A stretch of 41,976 bases of DNA, taken from the NCBI GenBank assembly GCA_045628865.1, contig JAZQQB010000022.1:1-41976 (forward strand), in the 5' to 3' direction. Made by a program: the position numbers and the translations under genes. This stretch comes from JAZQQB01 sp045628865 (lineage in GTDB: Bacteria; Bacillota; Clostridia; Lachnospirales; Lachnospiraceae). Shown in pieces: positions 34,397 to 41,976 of this stretch (position 1 is the stretch's first letter; every line of letters starts with the position of its first letter). Below the pieces are notes generated by a model. That model saw only the letters and a program-made list of their open reading frames with translations. It had not been told where the DNA came from and did no database searches.

Positions 34397-34525
34397 AGTT
34401 ATCTCTCCGTATTAACCAATATAAGTTCCCATATATACATTAATTTTTATTACATCTGCACAATTATTTATCATTTATAAGAACCCTTTTTCAATTACTT
34501 GGAAATAAAGACCCATGTTTGCAAA
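34397..34525 (-). promoter_or_regulatory. CRISPR leader with an inverted copy of the repeat's 5' part
   Basis: This 129-bp AT-rich leader lies between cas2 and the first repeat. TTTATAAGAACC at 34474-34485 on the plus strand is the exact inverse of the 5' part of the array repeats, so a leader transcript could pair with repeat 1. No terminator is seen between cas2 and the array, so the array may be read both from cas operon transcripts and from a leader promoter. Confidence 0.75.
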
Positions 34526-34801
34526 TCAGAAAATAATTTTCAAATCGCTTTCCTCATTTTTCGCATAACCATATCGCTTCACTTCACAAGAAGATGATAA
34601 CACAAAAATGTACACGCTGTCAGCCTGATCAAACAATTTCATGAATTTATTTTCAATCTCTGCAATCACATTTTTTAAAATACGCTCGCTGTTATCTAAT
34701 TCATACACCGAGTACTGGATCCTATGACCAAAACGTGTTAAGAACTTGGAAAATCTTGTTCTTTTTTTATCATTTGAAATATCATAACTAACAATCACCA
34801 T
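34526..34801 (-). CDS. cas2: CRISPR-associated endoribonuclease/integrase subunit Cas2
   Basis: This 91-aa ferredoxin-like protein begins MVIVSYDIS with the conserved Asp after beta-1, followed by KKRTRFSKFLTRFGHRIQYSVYEL. Cas2 bridges two Cas1 dimers in the spacer-integration complex. Its ATG overlaps the cas1 TGA by one base, which shows tight translational coupling. It is the last cas gene before the leader. Confidence 0.96.
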   Translation of the reverse strand: MVIVSYDISNDKKRTRFSKFLTRFGHRIQYSVYELDNSERILKNVIAEIENKFMKLFDQADSVYIFVLSSSCEVKRYGYAKNEESDLKIIF

Positions 34802-35763
34802 CAGATCACCTCAAACTTTCTATACTCAGAAATATCTTTTCCCTTCATAAAACTTCTATAGTAGCTTTGAATAAACAAAAAGATATCTTCCTTTCTCGAC
34901 AACAACGCTTCCATGATAAAAGAAATATACACTGGAGACTTTTTGTAATTAAGTTGATATTGGTTCTGAATCAATTCAAAATCTTCTTCCTTACATTGTT
35001 TTAAATGAATTGCTTTTCTCACTTCCAAATCGATGATCGGTCTAAGAGGCTCCATCAGATCGCAGGCTAATGATTTCCTCATATAAAACTCTTTGTGATA
35101 TACACCACAATACACATCAAAACCATAAACCTGCAATAAAGAATCAACCAGATTAAACAGCATATTATATCCGATATCCAAAGTTGTATTGATATAATCA
35201 CACTTTACTCTAGGCTTTCTACCCATCCATGCGCTAAAATCAAACATTTGAGGAAAATAAACTCTTGCAGCAGTGCCTTCTACCCCTAACAAAGTTTTCT
35301 CCTCTTCTATTGATGCAATAGAATCCAGATATCCATCTAACTTTTCAATTGCTTCTTTATTGGCAACACTTTTCTTTCGAAAAGTATTTATTGCTTGCCT
35401 TTGATTTAAGATTTTGTTCTGTACCAAAAATTTTGCAATATCATTTTCTCGATATTCATATTGTTTTCTATGAAGCAGCGTATTACCCTCCATTCGATTT
35501 CCAATGACCGAGTACAATTTGAAAGATTGCGTCATCAAGCAAATAACAAATCCAAATTTTTTGGCTCTCCTAATGACTCCTGTCGTAATAGACGTATCTC
35601 CTACTACAAATAACACAAATACTAAATAACAAGTAATCTGATATTTGGTTTTTCCTTCTTTATCTGAAATGATAATATTGTCATTTCGAAATGAAATCTT
35701 CTCCCCTCTGTTTGCGAACATAAAAATCATTTGCTTTTTTGCAAATTCTGGTCGATCCAGCAT
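34801..35763 (-). CDS. cas1: CRISPR integrase Cas1
   Basis: This 320-aa protein is the spacer-integration nuclease. Metal-binding residues are visible in GVEGTAARVYF (Glu), GVYHKEF (His) and CDLMEPLRPIID (Asp/Glu). I chose the ATG at 35763, which has GAGGTGA six bases upstream, over a TTG at 35769. It lies 11 bp after cas4 and overlaps cas2. With Cas2 and Cas4 it forms the adaptation module. The length and motifs look intact, so spacer acquisition should be possible. Confidence 0.97.
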   Translation of the reverse strand: MLDRPEFAKKQMIFMFANRGEKISFRNDNIIISDKEGKTKYQITCYLVFVLFVVGDTSITTGVIRRAKKFGFVICLMTQSFKLYSVIGNRMEGNTLLHRKQYEYRENDIAKFLVQNKILNQRQAINTFRKKSVANKEAIEKLDGYLDSIASIEEEKTLLGVEGTAARVYFPQMFDFSAWMGRKPRVKCDYINTTLDIGYNMLFNLVDSLLQVYGFDVYCGVYHKEFYMRKSLACDLMEPLRPIIDLEVRKAIHLKQCKEEDFELIQNQYQLNYKKSPVYISFIMEALLSRKEDIFLFIQSYYRSFMKGKDISEYRKFEVI

Positions 35764-35774
35764 AAGCAATCACC

Positions 35775-36335
35775 TCATTTTATTCCTCTGTCACAAGCAG
35801 GCTCATAAATACAATTCTTACATTTTTCCGGATTAGTCTGTACAAACTCTTCTAAACGAAATGCGTGCATTGCATCAATTGTATCTACAAATTTTTGAAA
35901 CATTTCAGGATACTCTTCTGGTAACGGAATATCATAATTCCCATTATCCACTATACTATGTATCCTTATTTTATTCACTTCATATCCAGCTTCACGTAAT
36001 GAAAAACATTGCGCATATACCTGGAAATAATATCCATCGTATATGGTTTTGACACTTCTTTTTCTTTCTGTTAATGTACCTGTTGCCGTGTCAAACAAAT
36101 CTATTTTTCCAATCAATCCATACTGTTCGCAGTAAACATCTATCCCCTTCAAAATTGACTTTTTAGTAGAATAGGTTCCTGTATCGACTGCCGCATGTGC
36201 GGCAGTCCCATTTATCTGGCTCTGAGACTGATAACTCATTTTATCAGTTTCTCCATACAACATATGAAAATAAATTGAAGCTGGGCAAAATATAAAATCG
36301 TTTAATTGTGTTATAAGAATCTCATCATACATCAT
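35775..36335 (-). CDS. cas4: CRISPR exonuclease Cas4
   Basis: This 186-aa RecB-family nuclease has the four Fe-S cysteines (FCPASIYF near the N-terminus and CKNCIYEPAC at the C-terminus) and the nuclease motifs GKIDLFD, TERKRSVK and QVYAQCF. Cas4 trims prespacers and selects those next to a PAM. I chose the ATG at 36335: it follows GTGAGGATA and overlaps the cas12a stop by 11 bases. An in-frame start at 36395 would add 20 residues inside cas12a. Confidence 0.95.
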   Translation of the reverse strand: MMYDEILITQLNDFIFCPASIYFHMLYGETDKMSYQSQSQINGTAAHAAVDTGTYSTKKSILKGIDVYCEQYGLIGKIDLFDTATGTLTERKRSVKTIYDGYYFQVYAQCFSLREAGYEVNKIRIHSIVDNGNYDIPLPEEYPEMFQKFVDTIDAMHAFRLEEFVQTNPEKCKNCIYEPACDRGIK

Positions 36336-39300
36336 TATCCTCACTATTATTTCTTGTTTGGGCAAACTGAAGCCACTCCTTTTTAGAAATAGCAATTTTT
36401 GTTTTCCCTAAATTACATTCATCAGAAAGTTTAAATTGATCAATCGCCCATAAAACTTTTCGTGCAATATTGTAAGCTCCGTTAGCATCTGCGTCTTTAG
36501 GAAGCTTTTCGGAACAATGTCTGCTATCATAAAAAACACCATCACTTCCCTTTACTGGGGAAATCAAATAATCGATATCTGTACCCGATATACTATTTCT
36601 CATCTGAAGGATCAATCTAATTAATTCTATAAACTTTCTATAGAATTCAGTCTCTGTAATATTACATATTTCTGCTCGCATATCTTTTCCTGAACTCCAT
36701 TCAATATGATACTTATCCAATAAATCTTTTATTGCATCGTTTAGAACTACTGTTTCTTGAACAAACTCATTGTTCTTTTTCGGATTGCGAAACGTTCTTA
36801 TGCGTTCCCCATAAGAACAAATTTTCCACTTTTTCCTATAATCAGCATCTGTTCTATCGAATTTCTCGTAATCCGTATCAAATTCAAATTCCGTACCATT
36901 AAAAAGAATAGCGTCAAACTTCATAATAAAGTCTTTGACTTGATTTAAATTCTCATATTTTGGTTTCAGCATATCCACGAATCCAGTTGATGGATCAATT
37001 TTACTAGTAAGCCATGCAGGAATATAAAAAATGAAACCATTTTGAGTCTCTTTCTTATTGTACTTCTTAATGTTATTGGCCAACTGATACCCATTGGTAA
37101 TACTACCAAGTTGTCCAACAGGAAGTTTCTTATTAACTAGGTAATTCATCTTATCAATCATCGCTTTTTCAAACTTCTGGTAGACTTGTTTTTCAACTTT
37201 AACACGGCTATTTTTGAAACCAAAATTTAAATCTTCCAAAGCCACGACAGCATCGTATTTTATCATTAACTCAGATAAAACATGCACTATTTGGCTCATA
37301 TAACCATTCTTAATCTCTTTTATATTTTCAATCGTTTTCCAATCCTGTCTAGCTTTTTCTCGTTCTTTCGCCTTTCTATCAAGCAGTTCATGGTAATCTG
37401 TTTTCTTCTCAACTCCATTGTAGATATCATTGATTTGATTCAAAGATCTTTGTTCTACAATATTTCCCTTACCATCTATAACACAAATATAAAGTAAGTT
37501 TCTTTCCCCTCGGTCGATTCCAATAACATATGGATTTTCGTCTTTTCGTAATGCAATCCTTACCTGATTATTAATAATGTGATTATCACATGCCGCTGGA
37601 TTTAATGTAATCGGAACATGTATTTCATACTGATCTACAGTAAATCGTTTATCTTTAATTAAATCATACTCAAAAACACTTTCCATTTTAGGATTATTTA
37701 CATTTTTATTTTTAATAGGTTGATTTGCTAAATGAATAATTCTATCTTCTTTCTTAATGCTTGCTTTTCTAAAAAACAGTTCTGCTCCACCATTTAATTT
37801 AACTATATTTTTCTTATCTATATCTCCCAGAAAAAGCTGTTTAAAATACATTGTATGTAAATTATCGGTCCCATGACTATTCTTTGAAAAGTCTTTGTTA
37901 TAAATCTGAAAAAGATAAATTCGTCCTTCTTCCACCAATTTATCTATATACTCAGCAGAAATATATTCATACGAAATAGAATATGCCTGATCGTCTATAT
38001 CTTTCATAAAATCATCCAATTTTTCATATTCACTTGGTTTCTTAAAATGAAAATCAAAATATGAAGTTCCATCTTTTTTTTGAATCTTAGGATAATTCAC
38101 GAGAAAATCATTAATAACATATTCAATAAATGTCTCTTGTTCAATTTTAGTTAATGTTTTTTTATCAGCCTTTCTCTCCAATATTCTAATTATTTCTGCC
38201 GGCGGATTTTGAGGTCTGATTTGCTTGATGCTAACATATTTCTGAGCATTAGGAATCTGTTTTAAAATCATTTTTTTATATGCATTCTTCGTTGATGGTT
38301 CAACAACTTTTGAATCATCTTGTAAGACCATCGCATTCTCTGCATTCTTATCTATAATAGCAAGATAATATTGATCTTCCTTCACAAATAATGCACTTCT
38401 ATAGTCTTTCTCTTTATTTATGTCCCACCCCTCTGCACACTGAACATTCTTAAAGTAAAGTTTATACTTATCATGGGAATAAGACTTTTTAGTCATATAA
38501 TTTCGTACTTTGTCATAAATTTTATCTATCAAATACAATTTATCTAAAATCAAATACAATTTCCCATAAAAAAACTCATCTCTATTAGTTTCTTTATTTG
38601 TCCCAACAAGAGACTTCGTAAAATATTCTATTCCCTTAATAGCATCAAGAAAATCCTTTATTTTACCCACCATTTCCACGTCCCCAGCTAACTTCTTGTC
38701 AACCGGATAATCATTAAGTATATTTACCAGATTCTCTTTAGCCTGACAAAACTCCTGAAAAATCACATTATAAATATTTTGCACAGCAATGCTGACATTG
38801 TAATTTTTATCATCCGATTTAGAAGCTAGTCTACTCAATTCATTCAAACTAAAACTTTCAATTTTCTTATATGCGTTTTTCCGAGTTTCTTCATATTTTT
38901 CAATATCCTGTGATTTCTTACGAGGATTGGACTCATCATATTCTGCATTCCATGATTTCCGAATACACGACCAATCACCTGTCATACTTTTTGATATATT
39001 ATTTACATCTTGTCCATTTTTAATAAAAATTCCTTCAGTATCATATTCACAAATTTCCCCAACCAGTGTTCTTAATTCATCTATGGCTCGCAAAATCTGA
39101 TTATCCGCTTTTATAAGATTACGCAAATCTTTCAGTACTTCTTCATCTTTCTCATATGAATCAATTACAAAAGATATATGCTCTTTATCTGCCAGAATTT
39201 GTCTATACAGGGTTTTAAGCATTGGCAATCTTTTACTTTTTTCATTTCTTCCCAAACTCTGATTATACAAATTTATATATTCGTTTACCCCTTTTATCTT

Positions 39301-40050
39301 CGTTCCATCTTCTTTTGTATATCCACCAATAAACGTGTTATAAACCAAAATACCTTGATCATCTAATACCAAATTGAAAAAATCTATTGTAAAACAGTCT
39401 GAAACTCTATATGGGGTTAATTGTAGTTCATCACTTATTTTATCGAGTACCTCTTCATTAAGAGCCTCTTTAATTTTTTTAAAGCAATTGTAATTTGAAA
39501 TAAATCTAGGTAAATTATCATGAATACACCTATTTGCAATAGAAGTAGCTTTTGCCTCTGAAGAATACATATTCTCCCTATTTTCCATATATCCGCTAAA
39601 AGCTGTCAAAAATCCTTTAAAGCTTGCGATTATATCTTTCTCTTCTTGAGATTCTAAGAAATTAGGCATAATATCATCTATCATGTCTTCGCCCTTAATT
39701 TTCATATAGTCTTCATCTGAATGAAAAGCATTAGCTATTTGATTTCGGAATTTTTTTTCCATGTCTAACATCTGCTTTTTTTCAGTATCTGATTTATTTG
39801 TTTTATTGAAAAGAACAACATACTCCCCGAGCGAATCAAGTTTAACTTCGCGCAGAACACGTCCAATGAAAAACTTATGATATGAATCCATCAGTTTCTT
39901 CGCCTGTTTGAATTTCGTCGCTCTCTCTTCATCTTCCTCTAATACTCTCTTTATTCGTAAATTTTCTTCTGTTTTTCCAATAGGGTTTAATCTAAATTTA
40001 AGTGTTTTGGTAACTGAATATTGGTTTGTAAATTGTTCAATTTTTTTCAT
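36325..40050 (-). CDS. cas12a: CRISPR effector nuclease Cas12a (Cpf1)
   Basis: This 1241-aa protein lies within the 1200-1300 aa range of Cas12a. It starts with the family N-terminus (IEQFTNQYSVTKTLKFRLNPIGKTEEN). The crRNA-processing region includes IIHLANQPIKNKN (His ~773) and LIKDKRFT. RuvC-I is GIDRGERNLLY (Asp ~846), RuvC-II is VVALEDLNFGFK (Glu ~939) and RuvC-III is DADANGAYNIA (Asp ~1188). The Nuc-domain Arg (~1151) lies in LQMRNSISG. All catalytic residues are present, so it should cleave both DNA strands next to T-rich PAMs and process its own pre-crRNA (family knowledge). I chose the ATG at 40050, which is preceded by AAAGGCG, over a GTG at 40068. Confidence 0.98.
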   Translation of the reverse strand: MKKIEQFTNQYSVTKTLKFRLNPIGKTEENLRIKRVLEEDEERATKFKQAKKLMDSYHKFFIGRVLREVKLDSLGEYVVLFNKTNKSDTEKKQMLDMEKKFRNQIANAFHSDEDYMKIKGEDMIDDIMPNFLESQEEKDIIASFKGFLTAFSGYMENRENMYSSEAKATSIANRCIHDNLPRFISNYNCFKKIKEALNEEVLDKISDELQLTPYRVSDCFTIDFFNLVLDDQGILVYNTFIGGYTKEDGTKIKGVNEYINLYNQSLGRNEKSKRLPMLKTLYRQILADKEHISFVIDSYEKDEEVLKDLRNLIKADNQILRAIDELRTLVGEICEYDTEGIFIKNGQDVNNISKSMTGDWSCIRKSWNAEYDESNPRKKSQDIEKYEETRKNAYKKIESFSLNELSRLASKSDDKNYNVSIAVQNIYNVIFQEFCQAKENLVNILNDYPVDKKLAGDVEMVGKIKDFLDAIKGIEYFTKSLVGTNKETNRDEFFYGKLYLILDKLYLIDKIYDKVRNYMTKKSYSHDKYKLYFKNVQCAEGWDINKEKDYRSALFVKEDQYYLAIIDKNAENAMVLQDDSKVVEPSTKNAYKKMILKQIPNAQKYVSIKQIRPQNPPAEIIRILERKADKKTLTKIEQETFIEYVINDFLVNYPKIQKKDGTSYFDFHFKKPSEYEKLDDFMKDIDDQAYSISYEYISAEYIDKLVEEGRIYLFQIYNKDFSKNSHGTDNLHTMYFKQLFLGDIDKKNIVKLNGGAELFFRKASIKKEDRIIHLANQPIKNKNVNNPKMESVFEYDLIKDKRFTVDQYEIHVPITLNPAACDNHIINNQVRIALRKDENPYVIGIDRGERNLLYICVIDGKGNIVEQRSLNQINDIYNGVEKKTDYHELLDRKAKEREKARQDWKTIENIKEIKNGYMSQIVHVLSELMIKYDAVVALEDLNFGFKNSRVKVEKQVYQKFEKAMIDKMNYLVNKKLPVGQLGSITNGYQLANNIKKYNKKETQNGFIFYIPAWLTSKIDPSTGFVDMLKPKYENLNQVKDFIMKFDAILFNGTEFEFDTDYEKFDRTDADYRKKWKICSYGERIRTFRNPKKNNEFVQETVVLNDAIKDLLDKYHIEWSSGKDMRAEICNITETEFYRKFIELIRLILQMRNSISGTDIDYLISPVKGSDGVFYDSRHCSEKLPKDADANGAYNIARKVLWAIDQFKLSDECNLGKTKIAISKKEWLQFAQTRNNSEDNDV

Positions 40051-40718
40051 ATTCTTCGCCTTTCTCACAAATATACTTTTTTAATATTAATATTTATATT
40101 TTACTCTGAATATTCTACCTTTTCTAGTACTATTATCGATTTATTCTATCTTTATATATTTATCATCGTTAAATACTTCCTTATTTAATTCTTTTTTATT
40201 GGCTTGTATCTATAATTATCTCTTACATTATTAAATCTTTTCATATACAATCATCACAACTTTGCACGTTCTACCCCTGTATTTTTATCATATACATGTA
40301 AAGTCCAATTATCTGAACCATTTTTATAGATGATATCCCAAGAAAAGATTCTATGTTGCCTGAATTCTGAAGTCTTTACCTCTCTCATATAAATAGAGAT
40401 TGCAATCTGATAATGAACAGTCTTCATCTTTTATAAAAATCTTTGTTTGTTTTTCTATGCTTTCCTCCTTGAATGAAAAACTAAAACCCAACTGAAAATA
40501 CGTCTAATAATCAAAATTCTATTCTGAGGTCAAATAAATCCCTAATAATGGATGTTCAAATTCAAATATCATGCTATAATTAAAGCATTCCAGATAGCAG
40601 GTATATATTTGTTTGCATGATTAACAGACGGCTGGCTACTTCTTATGCAAAAGTAAATGCGACCCGTCTATTTAATATTTATTGACAAATCGATTACTAT
40701 CTGCATTTTCGGTCTAAA
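40051..40718. other. 668-bp gap between cas12a and the IS30 transposase
   Basis: 40051-40250 is strongly AT-rich and should hold the cas12a promoter, but too many TATA-like hexamers are present to pick one. 40254-40458 is a decayed small gene (separate entry). 40628-40675 has AGACGG...CCGTCT arms and the sequence TGCAAAAGTAAATGCGACC, which resembles the end of IS30-family elements. Confidence 0.4.
40254..40458 (-). pseudogene. Decayed small gene (start lost, frameshift)
   Basis: A perfect AGGAGG is followed at five bases by ATA (40456-40458) instead of ATG. From there the frame reads EKQTKIFIKDEDCSLSDCN and LYLYERGKDFRIQ before a TAG. A second frame continues directly with HRIFSWDIIYKNGSDNW and TLHVYDKNTGVERAKL to a stop at 40254. 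Joined, the two frames make one plausible ~65-aa protein. This suggests a small gene broken by a start-codon change and one frameshift. No family recognised. It lies between an IS element and the cas operon. Confidence 0.55.
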
Positions 40719-41976
40719 CTACTTTTTAACGAATAAATCTGGCATCAAGTGCACTTCATCTGGCGGGATGAGGTGCATTTTTAGTAATGACATTAATGCT
40801 TTGAAATCTTCATCATCTTCTTCAACGAGCTCATATGGGCTTTTGTTTCCTAGTCCAGGACGTTTTACACTATTGATATGATTCATCAATAATGTCATAT
40901 CTTCCTGTGAGTATGGATTCAAGCTTTTTCCTTTGGGCACGGCATAACGGATAAATTCATGATTTTTCTCAATACATCCTTTCTGCCATGAAGCCATTGG
41001 ATCACAGTAATAAAGGCTTGTCCTATAAACAAAGAGTCCATCCTCGTCTGGAGTAAGTTCTAACTCATCTACCTTCTTGAACTCGCTGCCGTTGTCGGTC
41101 AATATAACCGGAAACAACCGCCTAAAAACATCTAATCCAAGCCCTGTTTCAAGATAGTCAAAAACCCTTTTTACAGATTCTGCTTTTCCATCCGGCATCA
41201 GAAATAGTAGCATTACATTGTTCTTTCTAAAAATCATTGTAAGGAGGCGCTTTCCTGATTCTCTAACGCCTTTTACCGTATCCATTTCTGTCACTTCATC
41301 CTCTGAATATTTGATTTTCATCACATACTCAAAATCCTCATATGTTCTGCCCTGTCTAAACTCCATTGAATGAAATCCATTGATATCGTTGTACTTTTTC
41401 TTTCGCGGCTTATAGCCTGTCTTTCGTCGCAAATCTATATTTTTAATCGTTAATTCGCCCTCATCGATATAGTTATAAAGACTTCTCAGACACACTGGCA
41501 TTTCATTTTCATGTTCTGCATATATATGTGTCAAAGGCTGTCCTTTTTTTACAAGTCGAGTCACAAGTTCATCTAATTCTTTCTTCTTTTCATCTGAAAT
41601 CCTAACTCCCTGTCGACTCTCCGATCTACGACGAGTTACAGCTGCATCAGCGAATTTCGCACTGTAAATATACTTATCTTTGTTGCAAAGCTTTTTATTC
41701 TTACAGTTATTACAAACATACGGAGGAGAATCAAACTTATGGCAAGCAACTGATACATATCTATCGCACACCTTGGTACAATCCATGCCTCTGCAAAGTC
41801 TACACTTTGTATTACAGGCTTCTTCATCACACCCACATAAATTCTTTACCGTGCAATGTCTTACCTTGCCACAATCCTTTCCATTAGGATAATTACCTTT
41901 TATGAAAGTTCTGTTTTCTTTAACTTCATGAGCAATAGTAGATGGATGTCTTCGAAGTCTTTTTGCTATTTTTTTG
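40640..41976 (-). mobile_element. IS30-family insertion sequence, partial (runs off right edge)
   Basis: The element includes the transposase at 40719-41976 and a probable terminal inverted repeat around 40640-40670 (TGCAAAAGTAAATGCGACC). The other end lies outside the window, so the repeat and any target duplication cannot be confirmed. Confidence 0.55.
40719..41976 (-). CDS. IS30-family transposase, 5' end beyond window
   Basis: The frame is open from the window edge to 40719, about 418 codons, so the true start lies outside. The visible N-terminus (KKIAKRLRRHPSTIAHEVKEN) is the helix-turn-helix that binds the IS ends. It is followed by a Cys-rich, zinc-binding-like region with many CxxC-type pairs and then the DDE integrase core. 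The core has the first Asp in EMDTVKG, the second in LTDNGSEF and the Glu in CIEKNHEFIRY. It ends in NPYSQEDMTLLMNHINSVKR and SPYELV, typical of IS30. It appears intact within the window. Confidence 0.92.
   Translation of the reverse strand, partial: KKIAKRLRRHPSTIAHEVKENRTFIKGNYPNGKDCGKVRHCTVKNLCGCDEEACNTKCRLCRGMDCTKVCDRYVSVACHKFDSPPYVCNNCKNKKLCNKDKYIYSAKFADAAVTRRRSESRQGVRISDEKKKELDELVTRLVKKGQPLTHIYAEHENEMPVCLRSLYNYIDEGELTIKNIDLRRKTGYKPRKKKYNDINGFHSMEFRQGRTYEDFEYVMKIKYSEDEVTEMDTVKGVRESGKRLLTMIFRKNNVMLLFLMPDGKAESVKRVFDYLETGLGLDVFRRLFPVILTDNGSEFKKVDELELTPDEDGLFVYRTSLYYCDPMASWQKGCIEKNHEFIRYAVPKGKSLNPYSQEDMTLLMNHINSVKRPGLGNKSPYELVEEDDEDFKALMSLLKMHLIPPDEVHLMPDLFVKK

Noticed and set aside
1..41976. 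tRNA or rRNA genes
   Set aside because: No stretch showed tRNA cloverleaf sequence or conserved rRNA segments.

Overview
The window looks like a chromosomal segment of a low-GC anaerobic Firmicute, most likely a Lachnospiraceae (class Clostridia). The evidence is the AT-rich sequence with AGGAGG-type ribosome binding sites, many lipoproteins, a GGGtGRT protein next to a NifU-like scaffold, a Clostridia-type F-ATPase operon and a Cas12a (type V-A) CRISPR locus. No rRNA or tRNA gene is visible. Family assignments come from reading motifs; no database search was run.

Layout. 1-132 is the 5' part of a group II intron that sits just behind a rho-independent terminator. 189-6264 holds two tandem paralogous DUF3298-type lipoproteins, a LysR-family regulator and a third lipoprotein. 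6455-8578 is one ORF that joins a membrane domain to a complete EPSP synthase (AroA). 8754-12990 is the branched-chain amino acid block: ilvB-ilvN in one unit, then a second ilvN paralog with ilvC behind its own promoter. 13179-13371 is a ~190-bp multi-hairpin palindromic element. 13434-14801 holds three small genes. 14898-21391 is a complete F1Fo-ATP synthase operon (atpB-E-F-HA-G-D-C) in which the delta and alpha subunits are fused. 21450-22289 is a glycerophosphodiester phosphodiesterase. 22659-26590 is a hybrid histidine kinase and a response regulator. 26936-28671 is GGGtGRT plus the Fe-S scaffold. 28974-31529 is an HD-GYP-like protein and a left-handed beta-helix protein.

31691-40050 is a complete type V-A CRISPR-Cas locus read on the minus strand: cas12a-cas4-cas1-cas2-leader-array. 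The array originally had 19 repeats of 36 bp and 18 spacers. The penultimate repeat is cut, without loss or duplication of a base, by a 1,534-bp piece of what looks like a giant phage/plasmid polyvalent-protein gene. The piece is open throughout except for one in-frame TAG. The cas operon is flanked upstream by a decayed small gene and an IS30-family transposase that runs off the right edge.

How the parts work together. The metabolic genes are ordinary housekeeping (valine/isoleucine synthesis, shikimate pathway, ATP synthesis), but two of them are unusual fusions (AtpH-AtpA, membrane domain-AroA). The kinase, response regulator and HD-GYP-like protein suggest a phosphorelay and possibly cyclic-dinucleotide signalling. 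The CRISPR locus appears intact for adaptation and interference, but its oldest spacer has lost its crRNA hairpin because of the insertion.
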